From Martelella lutilitoris (GTDB taxonomy: Bacteria; Pseudomonadota; Alphaproteobacteria; Rhizobiales; Rhizobiaceae), in NCBI RefSeq assembly GCF_005924265.1, contig NZ_VCLB01000006.1, positions 186,001 through 250,000 of the forward strand: a DNA stretch of 64,000 nucleotides. Direction: 5' to 3'. Both the position numbers and the translations under genes were made by a program. The notes beneath the pieces were generated by a model. That model had not been told where the DNA came from. It did no database searches and saw nothing but the letters and a program-made list of their open reading frames with translations. Shown here one piece after another: positions 53,529 through 64,000 of this stretch (position 1 is its first letter; each line of letters begins with the position of its first letter).

Positions 53529-54782
53529 TTAGCGGGACGAGTCGATAATCGACTGCATCTCGTCCTGGGCCTCTTCCATAGCCTCATCCACCTCTTCACC
53601 GCTGTCGGCGTAGAAGGCGCGGTTCAGCATGGTGACCCAGGGGCCGTTCAGCGAGTTGATCAGGTCGTTGAAGACCGGGCTGTAGGGCGTCTTGCCCTTG
53701 GCCATGGCTCGAGCGGCGATCAGGTAGCGAGAGTCAAGCCCTTCCAGCGCCTGCTCGGCCACATCGTCGCGCACCGGCAGCGAGCCGTTCTGGGCAAGGA
53801 TTTTCTGGCCATCAGGTGAGTAGGCGAATTCGATGAAGGCCTGGATTGCGGGCATCTTGGCATCTTCGGTCTTGGCCGAGACGACGATATTGTCGCCGCC
53901 GGCGAAAGACGACCAGCCGCCGTCCTTGCCCGGCAGGTAGGTCACGCCGTATTCAAGGTCCGGATACTGGTTGTTGAGCGCGCCGATGGCAAAGGAACCG
54001 GACGGCGTGATGCCGATATTGCCGCCGGCAAAGGCTGCAAAGAAGTTCGATCCGGCATCGGTCTGGGAGCCGGCCGGCACCAGCCCGTCCTCGACCATGC
54101 CGCGATAGAACTCGATCGCATCCTTCATCTGCGGCGTGGTGACGGTTGCCTTGGCGCCTTCATCCTCGAACAGCGCACCGCCGGATGCCCAGACAAGCGG
54201 CATGAAGGTAAAGATATTGCAGCCGCCGCAATTGCCGGAGAAGTAGAAGCCGTAAGTGTCATCGCCAAGGGCGGCGACGGCTGCCGCATCGTCTCGGATT
54301 TCCGCCCAGTTGGTCGGTGCGTTGTCGGGATCAAGGCCTGCTTCCTCAAACAGGTTCTTGTTCCAGACGAGCACGGAGGCATCGGCCGAGAACGGCATGC
54401 CATAGATCTTGCCGTCATAGGTGCCGACGGTCAAATGCGCCTTGGAGAGATTGTCGTAATAGGGCAGCGACTTGGCAAATTCGGTCAGATCCTTGAGCTG
54501 GCCGGCTTGCGCAAAGGACGGCGTGTAGATCAGGTCGAGCGAGAGCGCGTCCGGCTCCGAACCGCCGGCGGCCGCAATCGCATATTTCTGCACCAGTTCG
54601 TTGACCGGCACGATCTGCAGTTCGGCCTTGTCCCCGCCCTTGGCGTTGAACGCATCGACCAGTTTCGGCATGAATTCAGACCCGTCGGAACGGACCCAGA
54701 GCGAGAAAGTTTCTGCCTGGGCAAGGCCGGGCAGAGCAAGCGCGGCAATCGCCGCGCCGCTGAGAAAAGTCTTGAGTTTCAT
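53529..54782 (-). CDS. carbohydrate ABC transporter substrate-binding protein (arabinoside importer)
   Basis: A periplasmic family 1 receptor. The signal peptide MKLKTFLSGAAIAALALPGL ends at AQA-ET. It has the usual ADASVLVWNKNLFEEAGLDP and TNWAEIRDD motifs, plus a CGGC pair near residue 155 that could form a disulfide. It is 417 residues from ATG 54782, with GGGAGG 8 nt upstream; the upstream in-frame start at 54809 is not supported. It heads the operon binding protein-permease-permease-GH127-ATPase, so beta-L-arabinosides are the likely ligand. Confidence 0.88.
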   Translation of the reverse strand: MKLKTFLSGAAIAALALPGLAQAETFSLWVRSDGSEFMPKLVDAFNAKGGDKAELQIVPVNELVQKYAIAAAGGSEPDALSLDLIYTPSFAQAGQLKDLTEFAKSLPYYDNLSKAHLTVGTYDGKIYGMPFSADASVLVWNKNLFEEAGLDPDNAPTNWAEIRDDAAAVAALGDDTYGFYFSGNCGGCNIFTFMPLVWASGGALFEDEGAKATVTTPQMKDAIEFYRGMVEDGLVPAGSQTDAGSNFFAAFAGGNIGITPSGSFAIGALNNQYPDLEYGVTYLPGKDGGWSSFAGGDNIVVSAKTEDAKMPAIQAFIEFAYSPDGQKILAQNGSLPVRDDVAEQALEGLDSRYLIAARAMAKGKTPYSPVFNDLINSLNGPWVTMLNRAFYADSGEEVDEAMEEAQDEMQSIIDSSR

Positions 54783-54838
54783 GTCAATTACCTCCCGTTT
54801 TGGTGTCATGCTGAAGTTCGCTCAAGGTTGAGCCAACG

Positions 54839-54848
54839 TTTGCGCAAA
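54839..54848. promoter_or_regulatory. LacI-type operator upstream of the arabinoside operon
   Basis: TTTGCGCAAA is a perfect palindrome within AACGTTTGCGCAAATTGCGC, 57 bp before the binding-protein start. The CGTTTGCGCAA core recurs upstream of the LacI gene at 56026. Confidence 0.6.
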
Positions 54849-54914
54849 TTGCGCGATCTCCTCCCCTTCAAACCGGCGTCTCACACTGGCGGGGGCGGTG
54901 TCCCGGCGCAAACC

Positions 54915-55967
54915 TCAGTCGGTTTTTGCGCCGCAGGACTGTCTCACGACCAGCCTGCAGGGCGTTTCCCGTGCGCCCGGCTCCACCGGCTTGCCGTCAA
55001 TCATGTCAAGAAGCGCAAGGCCTGCGCTTCTCCCGAGGCCCGGAAGGCCCATATCCACTGTCGTCAGCGGCGGTCGCGTGGCCTTGGCGAAGACTTCCCA
55101 ATTGTCGAAGCCGACAATCGCGATGTCGTCCGGCACGCGGATGCCCATCAGCGCGAAGGCATCGATGACACCGCGCGCGATCTGGTCATTGCCGCAGAAA
55201 ATGGCGTCCGGCCGTTCGCCGGCCTCGATCAGTGCGTGCGCCGTGTCGTAACCGTGAGCCTCCGTCCAGGCCGAAAAGATCGCCTCGCCGAAAGGCTCGA
55301 GACCGGCCTCGGCAAGGGCCGCGCGCCACCCGGCCTCGCGCAGATGCGCCGCCTTGAAATCGAGCGGCCCGGTGATATGCGCGATCTTCCGCCGCCCGAG
55401 GCCGGCAAGGTGCCGGACCGCGTCTTTCGCCGCATTGATATCGTCGGGCACGAAGCTGACCGCGCCTTCGGGCGCGGAGGCATAGACATAAACCACCGGC
55501 ATGCCGAGCGGCGGCAGGTCGATCGGAAGGCCGCGATCAATGCGCTTGCCGGTGATCACCAGACCGTCGACCCGCTTCTCCTCCATGGCGCCGAGATTGA
55601 GTTTCAGGCTCTCCGGTTCGTATTTGCCGGCGCTCAGGAAAACCGAAACGCCGCGATCGGCCATGGCGGCGGAGAGCCCGGCGGCCACCGGCAGCGTGAA
55701 CCGGCCATAGGTGTCATTGGTCAGAAGACCAAGGGTGAAGGAGCGCTGCTGAACCAGTCCGCGCGCGATCGAGTTCGGACGATAGTCGAGTTCCGCGGCA
55801 GCGGCGCGCACACGCTCCCGGGTCTCCTCCGACATCCGCCCCGTTCCGTTCAGCGCCCGCGAAGCGGTCGTCACGCTGACGCCGGCTTTCGTCGCGACAT
55901 CACGGATCGTGCTGCGCTGATAAGCGCTCGCCGACTGCAGCTTTGCGTTACGGTCCGCCAAATTCAT
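54915..55967 (-). CDS. LacI-family transcriptional regulator of the arabinoside operon
   Basis: The N-terminal LacI helix-turn-helix is TIRDVATKAGVSVTTASRAL followed by NGTGRMSEETRERV. The hinge is AELDYRPNSIARGL, then a periplasmic-binding-protein-like sensor with FCGNDQIARGVIDAF and GFDNWEVFAKATRPPLTTV. It is 350 residues. GGGAGG touches ATG 55967 with no spacing; TTG 55961, two codons in, has 6-nt spacing and may be the real start. It is 132 bp upstream of the importer operon on the same strand. Confidence 0.92.
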   Translation of the reverse strand: MNLADRNAKLQSASAYQRSTIRDVATKAGVSVTTASRALNGTGRMSEETRERVRAAAAELDYRPNSIARGLVQQRSFTLGLLTNDTYGRFTLPVAAGLSAAMADRGVSVFLSAGKYEPESLKLNLGAMEEKRVDGLVITGKRIDRGLPIDLPPLGMPVVYVYASAPEGAVSFVPDDINAAKDAVRHLAGLGRRKIAHITGPLDFKAAHLREAGWRAALAEAGLEPFGEAIFSAWTEAHGYDTAHALIEAGERPDAIFCGNDQIARGVIDAFALMGIRVPDDIAIVGFDNWEVFAKATRPPLTTVDMGLPGLGRSAGLALLDMIDGKPVEPGARETPCRLVVRQSCGAKTD

Positions 55968-55996
55968 CCTCCCGGCACAAACGCTCCAAACTTCAT

Positions 55997-56012
55997 GAGC
56001 AATCGTTTGCTC
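55997..56012. promoter_or_regulatory. inverted repeat upstream of the LacI-family gene
   Basis: GAGCAA-TCGT-TTGCTC is a perfect 6-bp-arm palindrome 30 bp before the LacI-family start, sharing the CGTTTGC half-site with the other two operator candidates. It is probably an autoregulatory site. Confidence 0.5.
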
Positions 56013-56025
56013 TACATTGGTTTAT

Positions 56026-56037
56026 CGTTTGCGCAAT
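56026..56037. promoter_or_regulatory. second LacI-type operator candidate upstream of the LacI-family gene
   Basis: CGTTTGCGCAAT matches the CGTTTGCGCAA core of the site at 54839. It is 14 bp from the palindrome at 55997, so two repressor dimers could bind side by side. Confidence 0.45.
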
Positions 56038-56189
56038 CAGATTTTCACAGTCTCGCAGCGCTGTCAAGCGGAGCTTGCGAGCTCTGTCAGTCAAAATTGA
56101 GATCAACGCGCGCCGCATTTACGCACGATGCCGACCAAGCAGGACCAATTCGCTTTCGCCCGGTGCGGGCAGCGTTTCGCCAGACGGCG

Positions 56190-56335
56190 TAAGCGCGATC
56201 GATCTCGATGCGCCGGAGCCGGGTGCGCTCGAACATTTCCTGTCGGGCTTCGAGACGATCGACATTCCGGTCAACAGCGGCGGCGTCAGCCTTGACCGCT
56301 GCGAATGGCAAATGGCGTGCTTCGCTCATGCATGA
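56190..56335 (+). pseudogene. possible C-terminal coding remnant, unidentified
   Basis: About 46 codons have strongly GC-rich third positions, like real genes here: AIDLDAPEPGALEHFLSG, FETIDIPVNSGGVSLDRCE, then WQMACFAHA and a stop. There is no credible start or ribosome-binding site; the open frame upstream to 55943 runs through the LacI operators. I do not recognise it. The rest of the 650-bp gap 55968-56618 holds the operators and nothing else I can identify. Confidence 0.25.
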
Positions 56336-56618
56336 TCCATCCCCACCCGACGGCATTGCCGACAGGGCCGACGACCTGGTGCGCGTTAAAGGCGACAACG
56401 ACTGGCTCAACGACTGGCTCAACGGCTTGCGGAAAAACTTTGCGCGAGAGCCAGCCGCCTGCTCATTTATTCAGCTAATTTTAAGGGGAACTGCGCGAAT
56501 TTCAGCGCGTTGGTTGTATTAGGCCATGCAAATGCCGCCATCTGCAGGAAGGCATGGTCCTTGCATTGCTGCAGATGTTGTATTGATATGCAATAATAAC
56601 AATCGGGGGATGAACGCT

Positions 56619-58031
56619 TTGGCATTCGATGAAATGATGATCGCGGACAACCAGCCGCGCGACCCTTACAAGGACTACTATGACTGGTACAGTCAGCAGA
56701 ACCCTGCATCCCTGATCGCGAAATCGCGCGATGCGGAAAACATTTTCCGCAAGACCGGCATTACCTTCGCCGTTTACGGCCATGCCGACAGTTCGGAAAA
56801 GCTGATCCCCTTCGATATCGTGCCACGCATCATTTCCGGTCGGGAATGGCGCAAGCTTGCGGCCGGCATCGAACAGCGCGTCATTGCGCTGAATGCTTTT
56901 CTGAAGGACATTTACCACAAGCAGGAGATCATCAAGGCGGGCCGCCTGCCGCGCCGGCTGATCGAGGAGAACGACGCCTTTCTGCCGCAGATGATCGGCT
57001 TCGAACCACCCGGCGGCGTCTATACCCACATTGTCGGCACCGACATCGTGCGCACGGGCGAGGACCAGTTCTACGTGCTGGAAGACAACGCCCGCACGCC
57101 GTCGGGCGTTTCCTACATGCTGGAAAACCGGGAAACCATGATGCAGATGTTTCCCGAACTGTTCTACAAGAACCGGGTGCGCCGCGTTGAGGACTATCCC
57201 CAGCTTCTGCGCCAGAGCCTTGCGACCTTGGCCCCTCCCGGCTTCTCCGGCACCCGTCCGCGCGTCGGCGTGCTGACGCCCGGCATCTACAATTCCGCCT
57301 ATTACGAGCATTCCTTCCTCGCCGACATGATGGGCGTGGAACTGGTCGAGGGTCAGGACCTGCGCGTCATCGACGGCAAGGTGAAGATGCGCACCACGCG
57401 CGGCTATGAGGCGATCGACGTCATCTATCGCCGCGTCGACGACGACTTCCTCGATCCCCTCACCTTCCGTCCGGATTCCGCCCTTGGCGTGCCCGGCATC
57501 ATGGATGTCTATCGCGCCGGCCATGTCACCATCGCCAATGCGCCGGGCACCGGTATTGCCGACGACAAGGCGATCTATTCCTACATGCCGGAAATCGTCG
57601 AGTTCTACACCGGCCAGAAGCCGCTTCTCGAAAACGTGCCGACCTGGCGCTGTTCGGAGCCGGAGAGCCTCGCCTATGTGCTCGACAATATTGCCGATCT
57701 GGTGGTCAAGGAAGTACACGGCTCAGGCGGCTACGGCATGCTGGTCGGCCCAACGGCCAGCAGGAAGGAGCTCGAGGACTTCACCGCCAAGCTTCGCGCC
57801 CGGCCGGCGAACTACATCGCCCAGCCGACGCTTTCGCTCTCCACCGTCCCGATCCTCGTCAAGAAGGGCATCGCGCCGCGCCATGTCGACCTCAGGCCCT
57901 ATGTGCTGGTGTCCGACCGCGTGCGGATCATGCCCGGCGGACTGACACGCGTTGCATTGAAGGAAGGCTCCCTGGTGGTGAATTCCAGCCAGGGCGGCGG
58001 AACCAAGGATACATGGGTGCTGGAGGACTGA
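56619..58031 (+). CDS. circularly permuted ATP-grasp protein (DUF404/DUF407)
   Basis: A predicted amidoligase-type ATP-grasp enzyme. RRTGITF-like RKTGITFAVYGH, PFDIVPRIISGREW, ALNAFLKDIYHKQEIIKAG, FYVLEDNARTPSGVSYMLEN and VKEVHGSGGYGMLVGP mark the family. It is the first gene of a triad with an alpha-E protein and a transglutaminase-like protein. This set was predicted by comparative genomics (Iyer and colleagues) to build or attach a peptide tag, but its chemistry is not established. GGGGG touches ATG 56610; TTG 56619 is spaced by 8 nt and gives the MAFDEM start I recall for homologues. The result is 470 residues. Confidence 0.88.
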   Translation: MAFDEMMIADNQPRDPYKDYYDWYSQQNPASLIAKSRDAENIFRKTGITFAVYGHADSSEKLIPFDIVPRIISGREWRKLAAGIEQRVIALNAFLKDIYHKQEIIKAGRLPRRLIEENDAFLPQMIGFEPPGGVYTHIVGTDIVRTGEDQFYVLEDNARTPSGVSYMLENRETMMQMFPELFYKNRVRRVEDYPQLLRQSLATLAPPGFSGTRPRVGVLTPGIYNSAYYEHSFLADMMGVELVEGQDLRVIDGKVKMRTTRGYEAIDVIYRRVDDDFLDPLTFRPDSALGVPGIMDVYRAGHVTIANAPGTGIADDKAIYSYMPEIVEFYTGQKPLLENVPTWRCSEPESLAYVLDNIADLVVKEVHGSGGYGMLVGPTASRKELEDFTAKLRARPANYIAQPTLSLSTVPILVKKGIAPRHVDLRPYVLVSDRVRIMPGGLTRVALKEGSLVVNSSQGGGTKDTWVLED

Positions 58032-58033
58032 TG

Positions 58034-58972
58034 ATGCTTGGAAAAACCGCAAACGGCCTTTTCTGGATGTTCCGCTATTTCGAGCGCGCCGAGAACATCG
58101 CCCGCCTGATCGACGCCGGCCAGCGCGTGGCGCTGACGCGTTCCAACGGCGCGGATGACTGGGACGGCATCCTGCAGAGCGCGGGCGTGCAGGAAGCCTA
58201 TTTCGAAGTGCACAGCAAGCTGACGGCCGACAACGCCATCGACTTCCTGCTGCGCGACCGCCGCAATCCGTCCAGCGTCGTCTCCTGCATCGATGCCGGC
58301 CGCAACAATGCCCGCCTGGTGCGCACCGCGCTGACGCGCGAGACGTGGGAGGCGACCAATGAGTGCTGGATCGAAAGCCGGAGTCTCCTTTCGGCCAAGC
58401 TGAGGCCGGCCGACCTGCCGAAGGCGATCGACCTGATCAAGCACAAGACGGCGCTGATCCGCGGCACGTTCCACGGTTCGATGCTCCGCAACGAGATCTA
58501 CAACTTCGCCCATATCGGCACATTCATCGAGCGCGCGGACAATACAAGCCGTATTCTCGACGTGAAATATTACGTGCTGCTGCCCTCCGTGCACCATGTC
58601 GGCACCTCGCTCGACAATCTGCAGTGGGAATCGATCCTGCGCTCGGTCTCGGCCCACCGGGCCTATGGCTGGGTGCATAACGGCGAGTACCGCCCGAGCC
58701 AGATCGCCGATTTCCTGATCCTCGACGTGCAGCTGCCGCGCTCGCTTGCCTATTCCTACGAGAAGATCGTGCTCAATCTCGATTATCTCGCCGCCGATTA
58801 CGGCGAGCGGCTGGAGGCGCACGAGACGGCGCATGCCATTCGCAGCACGCTTCGCAGCCAGAAGATCAAGACGATCATGGATAACGGCCTGCATCAGTTC
58901 CTCGAGGACTTCGTCAGCCGAAACAACAAGCTCAGCCAGCAAATCAGCGAGGGGTATCGCTTCTACGCATAA
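58034..58972 (+). CDS. alpha-E domain protein (DUF403)
   Basis: An all-helical protein that nearly always accompanies the permuted ATP-grasp enzyme. The family start LGKTANGLFWMFRYFERAEN is clear, followed by ARLIDAG and ESRSLLSAKLRPADLP; the second half has HVGTSLDNLQWESILRSVSA. It is 312 residues. ATG 58034 has GGAGG 7 nt upstream; ATG 58031 overlaps the ATP-grasp stop. The function is unknown. Confidence 0.88.
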   Translation: MLGKTANGLFWMFRYFERAENIARLIDAGQRVALTRSNGADDWDGILQSAGVQEAYFEVHSKLTADNAIDFLLRDRRNPSSVVSCIDAGRNNARLVRTALTRETWEATNECWIESRSLLSAKLRPADLPKAIDLIKHKTALIRGTFHGSMLRNEIYNFAHIGTFIERADNTSRILDVKYYVLLPSVHHVGTSLDNLQWESILRSVSAHRAYGWVHNGEYRPSQIADFLILDVQLPRSLAYSYEKIVLNLDYLAADYGERLEAHETAHAIRSTLRSQKIKTIMDNGLHQFLEDFVSRNNKLSQQISEGYRFYA

Positions 58973-59003
58973 GGGTGCGGAAAGGCGTGAAGGGACAAAC
59001 GCG

Positions 59004-59822
59004 ATGCTTTTGAACATCAACCATGTGACTGAATACAGTTACGAAACGCCGGTTCAGTTCTCGCTGCAGCGGCTGAGACTGACGCCGCTTGATTCGGCCG
59101 GCCAGACCATCCGCGACTGGGCGGTGACCATCGAGGGCGCCAAGAGCGAGGTCGCCTATACCGACCAGTACGAAAACCACGTCCGGCTCGTCTCCGTCGA
59201 GGGGGAACATCCGAGCGTTCGCCTGATCGCCTCGGGCACGGTGGAAACCCGCGACACGGACGGCATTTTCGGCCCGGCCTCGCCGAACATCCCGCTCTGG
59301 CTGTTCCTGCGGCAGACGCCGCTGACAACCACCGACAAGCCGATCGAGAAGCTCGTCGAAAAGCTCGAGGGCGACTCGGAACTCGCCAAGCTTCATAACC
59401 TGATGGAGCGGCTGCACAAGACCATGACCTTCAAGCCGGGCACGACCAGCGTCGCGACTACGGCCGGCGAGGCGCTGGAGGCCCAAACCGGCGTCTGCCA
59501 GGACTATGCCCATATCGTGATTGCCTCAGCCCGCAAGATGAAGGTGCCGGCGCGCTATGTCTCCGGCTATCTCTATATGCCCGATCTGGAAAACCAGACG
59601 GCAAGCCACGCCTGGGCGGAGTGCTATCTTGAAGGCCTCGGCTGGGTCGGCTTCGACGCCGCAAACAAGGTCTGTCCGGACGAGCGTTATGTGCGCGTCG
59701 CATGCGGCCTCGACTACAAGGATGCAGCGCCCGTTTCCGGCATGACGATCGGCGGCGGCAAGGAAAGCCTGGCCGTCAAACTCTCCGTTGCCAGCCAGAG
59801 CCAGTCGCAAAGCCAGAGCTGA
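59004..59822 (+). CDS. transglutaminase-like cysteine protease family protein
   Basis: The third member of the triad. The papain-like catalytic residues are in place: Cys165 in TGVCQDYAHI, His202 in ASHAWAECYL and Asp218 in VGFDAANKV. The bacterial transglutaminase N-terminal domain precedes them (HVTEYSYETPVQFSLQRLRL). It is 272 residues and ends in a low-complexity SQSQSQSQS tail. ATG 59004 has AGGGAC upstream and follows the alpha-E gene by 31 bp. It may cut or transfer the peptide made by the ATP-grasp enzyme; this is inference. Confidence 0.88.
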   Translation: MLLNINHVTEYSYETPVQFSLQRLRLTPLDSAGQTIRDWAVTIEGAKSEVAYTDQYENHVRLVSVEGEHPSVRLIASGTVETRDTDGIFGPASPNIPLWLFLRQTPLTTTDKPIEKLVEKLEGDSELAKLHNLMERLHKTMTFKPGTTSVATTAGEALEAQTGVCQDYAHIVIASARKMKVPARYVSGYLYMPDLENQTASHAWAECYLEGLGWVGFDAANKVCPDERYVRVACGLDYKDAAPVSGMTIGGGKESLAVKLSVASQSQSQSQS

Positions 59823-59888
59823 GCGGAAAAGCCGCCGGTTGATATCGGCGGCTCTCCAACTTGCTGGCAAACCATGCTCCCCCGATCC

Positions 59889-60000
59889 GTCATGCCGGCC
59901 TTGAGCCGGCATCCAGGGCTAAATGGCAAGGATTTTCGCGCTTAAGGCACTGTGGAAAAGGTTTTTGTGGCCCTGGACCCCGGCTCAAGGCCGGGGTGAC
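59889..60000. repeat. pair of inverted CTTGA-loop palindromic elements between convergent genes
   Basis: The first is ATGCCGGC-CTTGA-GCCGGCAT (59892-59912) flanked by GTC and CCAGG. The second is ACCCCGGC-TCAAG-GCCGGGGT (59977-59997), flanked by CCTGG and GAC, that is, inverted. They fill much of the 316-bp gap between the transglutaminase-like gene and the converging oxidoreductase gene. The remainder holds no gene, only an imperfect repeat of CCAACTTGCTGGC (59857 and 60079). Confidence 0.75.
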
Positions 60001-60138
60001 GGAGAATGAGAGCAAGCTCCTTGCATCTGCAACCGGTTTGGCCACCAAACTGAGCAGCCGGCTCAAATCGCCAGCTTTCCAACTTGCTGGCGAAGGCCCT
60101 CACCGCGCTACGCCCACACACCATCGGCTACGGCAAAC

Positions 60139-62708
<2,570 letters not shown>

Positions 62709-62875
62709 TCAAATACGAAATGGCCGGGCGGTGCGTTCCGTCCGGTCCCTTGCAGATAAGTCTGGAAGTTGGCGAGTGCTCGTAACACGAAGATGACGTG
62801 TTGGAAATACCCAATCCGAAATGCGCATTCCGGATCGGGCAGATTGTGAAGGCGGCGCAATTGCGCCGCGTGTTT

Positions 62876-63871
62876 TCAGACCTTGAACTGGTACGTCTTC
62901 GGCATGAATCTGTAGCCGTCTCCGACCTTTTCCACATAGCCGACGGCGGGAAACGGCATGTGATAGCCGAGGAAAGGAATCCGCTCGGCGGCCACCATGT
63001 CGAAGACCTTCTTTCGCGTCGCAGCAGCCATCTCCTTGTCCATGTCGAAACGGACATGCCAGTCCGGGCGCTGTAACGAGAGCACGTACTGATTCGCGGT
63101 GTCCGCAGTCAACAGCAGCCTCTCGTCGCCCGAATTGAGCATGAAGATCAGATGGCCGGGCGTGTGGCCGAAGGCGTCCATTGCCGTGATGCCGGGCACG
63201 ACTTCATCACCACCGCCGATGAAGGTCGCCTGATCGACAAGCGGCGTCACCAGCTTCTTCACGCTCTGATGCCCGCCTTCTGCCGGCGTGCCCATACGGG
63301 CGTCATCGCTCCAGAAGGCATACTCCTTCTCGCCGAAGACATAGCGGGCATTGGGAAAAGCCGGGCCGTCCTCTTCCATCAGACCGTTGATGTGGTCGCC
63401 ATGCATGTGGGTGATGACGACGATGTCGATATCTTCCGGCTGGTAGCCATTGGCAATCAGCCCTTCACGCAGACGCCCAGCGCCCCAGGATCGGCCCGCA
63501 GGACCCATGCCGGTGTCGAACAGGACCGTCTCGTTGCCGGTGTCGACGAGAACCGGCGCGAAGCCGTTGATCAGCTTGTCCGGCGGCAGGAAGTTTTCCT
63601 CAAGCAGGGCGGCAACGGTTTCTGGAGCCTGTCCGGTCCCGAAGGTCTCGCCCGGATTTTCCATCAGTCTTGTGCCGTCCTCGACGACGAGCAGCTTGAA
63701 GTCGCCGAGATCAAAACTGTCGCTCGGCGGCGCATCGGCCATCTTCATGCTGTCGCCTTCCGTGTTCTGCGCCATGGCGCTTGCCACGCCGGACACGAAG
63801 GGCGTGGCGATGGCGGCCAGCCCCGCGCCGGCCATGAGACGGCGGCGGTTGATACCAGTATTCTCAGTCAT
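62876..63871 (-). CDS. MBL-fold metallo-hydrolase with Tat signal peptide
   Basis: A predicted periplasmic zinc hydrolase. The N-terminus MTENTGINRRRLMAGAGLAA is a twin-arginine signal with an AMAQ cleavage region. The metal motif HMHGDH is at residues 155-160, with a further His in FGHTPGHLIFML and Asp in LLTADTAN. It is 331 residues. ATG 63871 follows AGGAGG at 7 nt, so the in-frame start at 63901 is not needed. Homologues include lactonase-like and quorum-quenching enzymes, but the substrate is unknown. Nothing recognisable lies in the last 129 bp of the window. Confidence 0.88.
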   Translation of the reverse strand: MTENTGINRRRLMAGAGLAAIATPFVSGVASAMAQNTEGDSMKMADAPPSDSFDLGDFKLLVVEDGTRLMENPGETFGTGQAPETVAALLEENFLPPDKLINGFAPVLVDTGNETVLFDTGMGPAGRSWGAGRLREGLIANGYQPEDIDIVVITHMHGDHINGLMEEDGPAFPNARYVFGEKEYAFWSDDARMGTPAEGGHQSVKKLVTPLVDQATFIGGGDEVVPGITAMDAFGHTPGHLIFMLNSGDERLLLTADTANQYVLSLQRPDWHVRFDMDKEMAAATRKKVFDMVAAERIPFLGYHMPFPAVGYVEKVGDGYRFMPKTYQFKV

Positions 63872-64000
63872 CAATCGTCCTCCTGGAATAAAATCCGACA
63901 CCCCTGACCTTGGGGAGGATGCGTCGGTTTCAAGTCGGACGCGTGTATTTGCCCTGACTGAAGCGTCACATTTGCGTGAGCGGGAAAACGGCGCCTGCCA

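Noticed and set aside
56401-56424. Tandem 12-bp repeat GACTGGCTCAAC before the ATP-grasp gene
   Set aside because: Only two copies in non-coding sequence; not enough for a repeat array or an iteron-type origin.

Overview
The window is a high-GC, gene-dense chromosomal or chromid segment from an alphaproteobacterium of the order Hyphomicrobiales (Rhizobiales), most likely Rhizobiaceae or a close relative. The evidence is a BacA/SbmA peptide transporter, a bdhA-xdhA-xdhB gene order like that of Sinorhizobium, two RIME1-type rhizobial intergenic mosaic elements, several inverted CTTGA-loop palindromes of the kind common in rhizobia, and four complete ABC importer operons. I see no rRNA, tRNA, CRISPR array, insertion sequence or prophage.

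Layout. 0-3.3 kb: bacA, a type I methionine aminopeptidase and an LLM-class flavin monooxygenase on the minus strand. 3.5-17.1 kb: a nearly complete purine catabolic region. On the plus strand are bdhA, xdhA, xdhB, xdhC, puuD (membrane urate oxidase), guaD and an FMN L-lactate dehydrogenase. On the minus strand is a tightly packed operon puuE-uraD-alc-allA-uraH ending in a metallophosphoesterase. Together these take guanine or xanthine through urate and allantoin to glyoxylate and urea. 17.2-21.7 kb: a DUF1045 protein with altered 2H motifs, a divergent MnmC2-like oxidase and MnmD pair, and a DEAD-box helicase with a clear terminator. 21.7-23.2 kb: a scar holding apparent remnants of a periplasmic PaoABC-type aldehyde oxidoreductase either side of a RIME1 element, followed by an intact PaoD/XdhC-type chaperone gene. 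23.3-25.0 kb: a radical SAM sulfatase-maturase homologue with a C-terminal SEC-C motif and a 47-residue small ORF. 25.2-31.8 kb: a dipeptide-type ABC importer with its two ATPases fused, in an operon with a fumarase/aspartase-superfamily lyase. 31.8-36.0 kb: a LysR regulator, a PAS-LuxR regulator and a divergent scoA-scoB-thiolase operon.

36.1-41.3 kb: a ROK regulator divergent from a PotABCD-like importer. 41.4-47.2 kb: a DUF1868 2H phosphoesterase with intact motifs, facing a DeoR-controlled Ugp-like sugar importer operon. 47.4-48.5 kb: a lipoprotein lytic transglycosylase. 48.6-56.0 kb: a LacI-controlled importer with a cytoplasmic GH127 beta-L-arabinofuranosidase. 56.6-59.8 kb: a circularly permuted ATP-grasp / alpha-E / transglutaminase triad. 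60.1-63.9 kb: a Gfo/Idh/MocA oxidoreductase, guaB and a Tat-exported metallo-beta-lactamase-fold protein.

The genes fit a soil or plant-associated scavenger. Purines supply nitrogen. Ketone bodies or PHB feed through BdhA, ScoAB and thiolase to acetyl-CoA. Four importers take up peptides, polyamine-like solutes, a Ugp-type substrate and arabinosides. The least understood pieces are the ATP-grasp/alpha-E/transglutaminase triad, the importer-lyase operon, the decayed Pao locus and the repeated hairpins at operon junctions.
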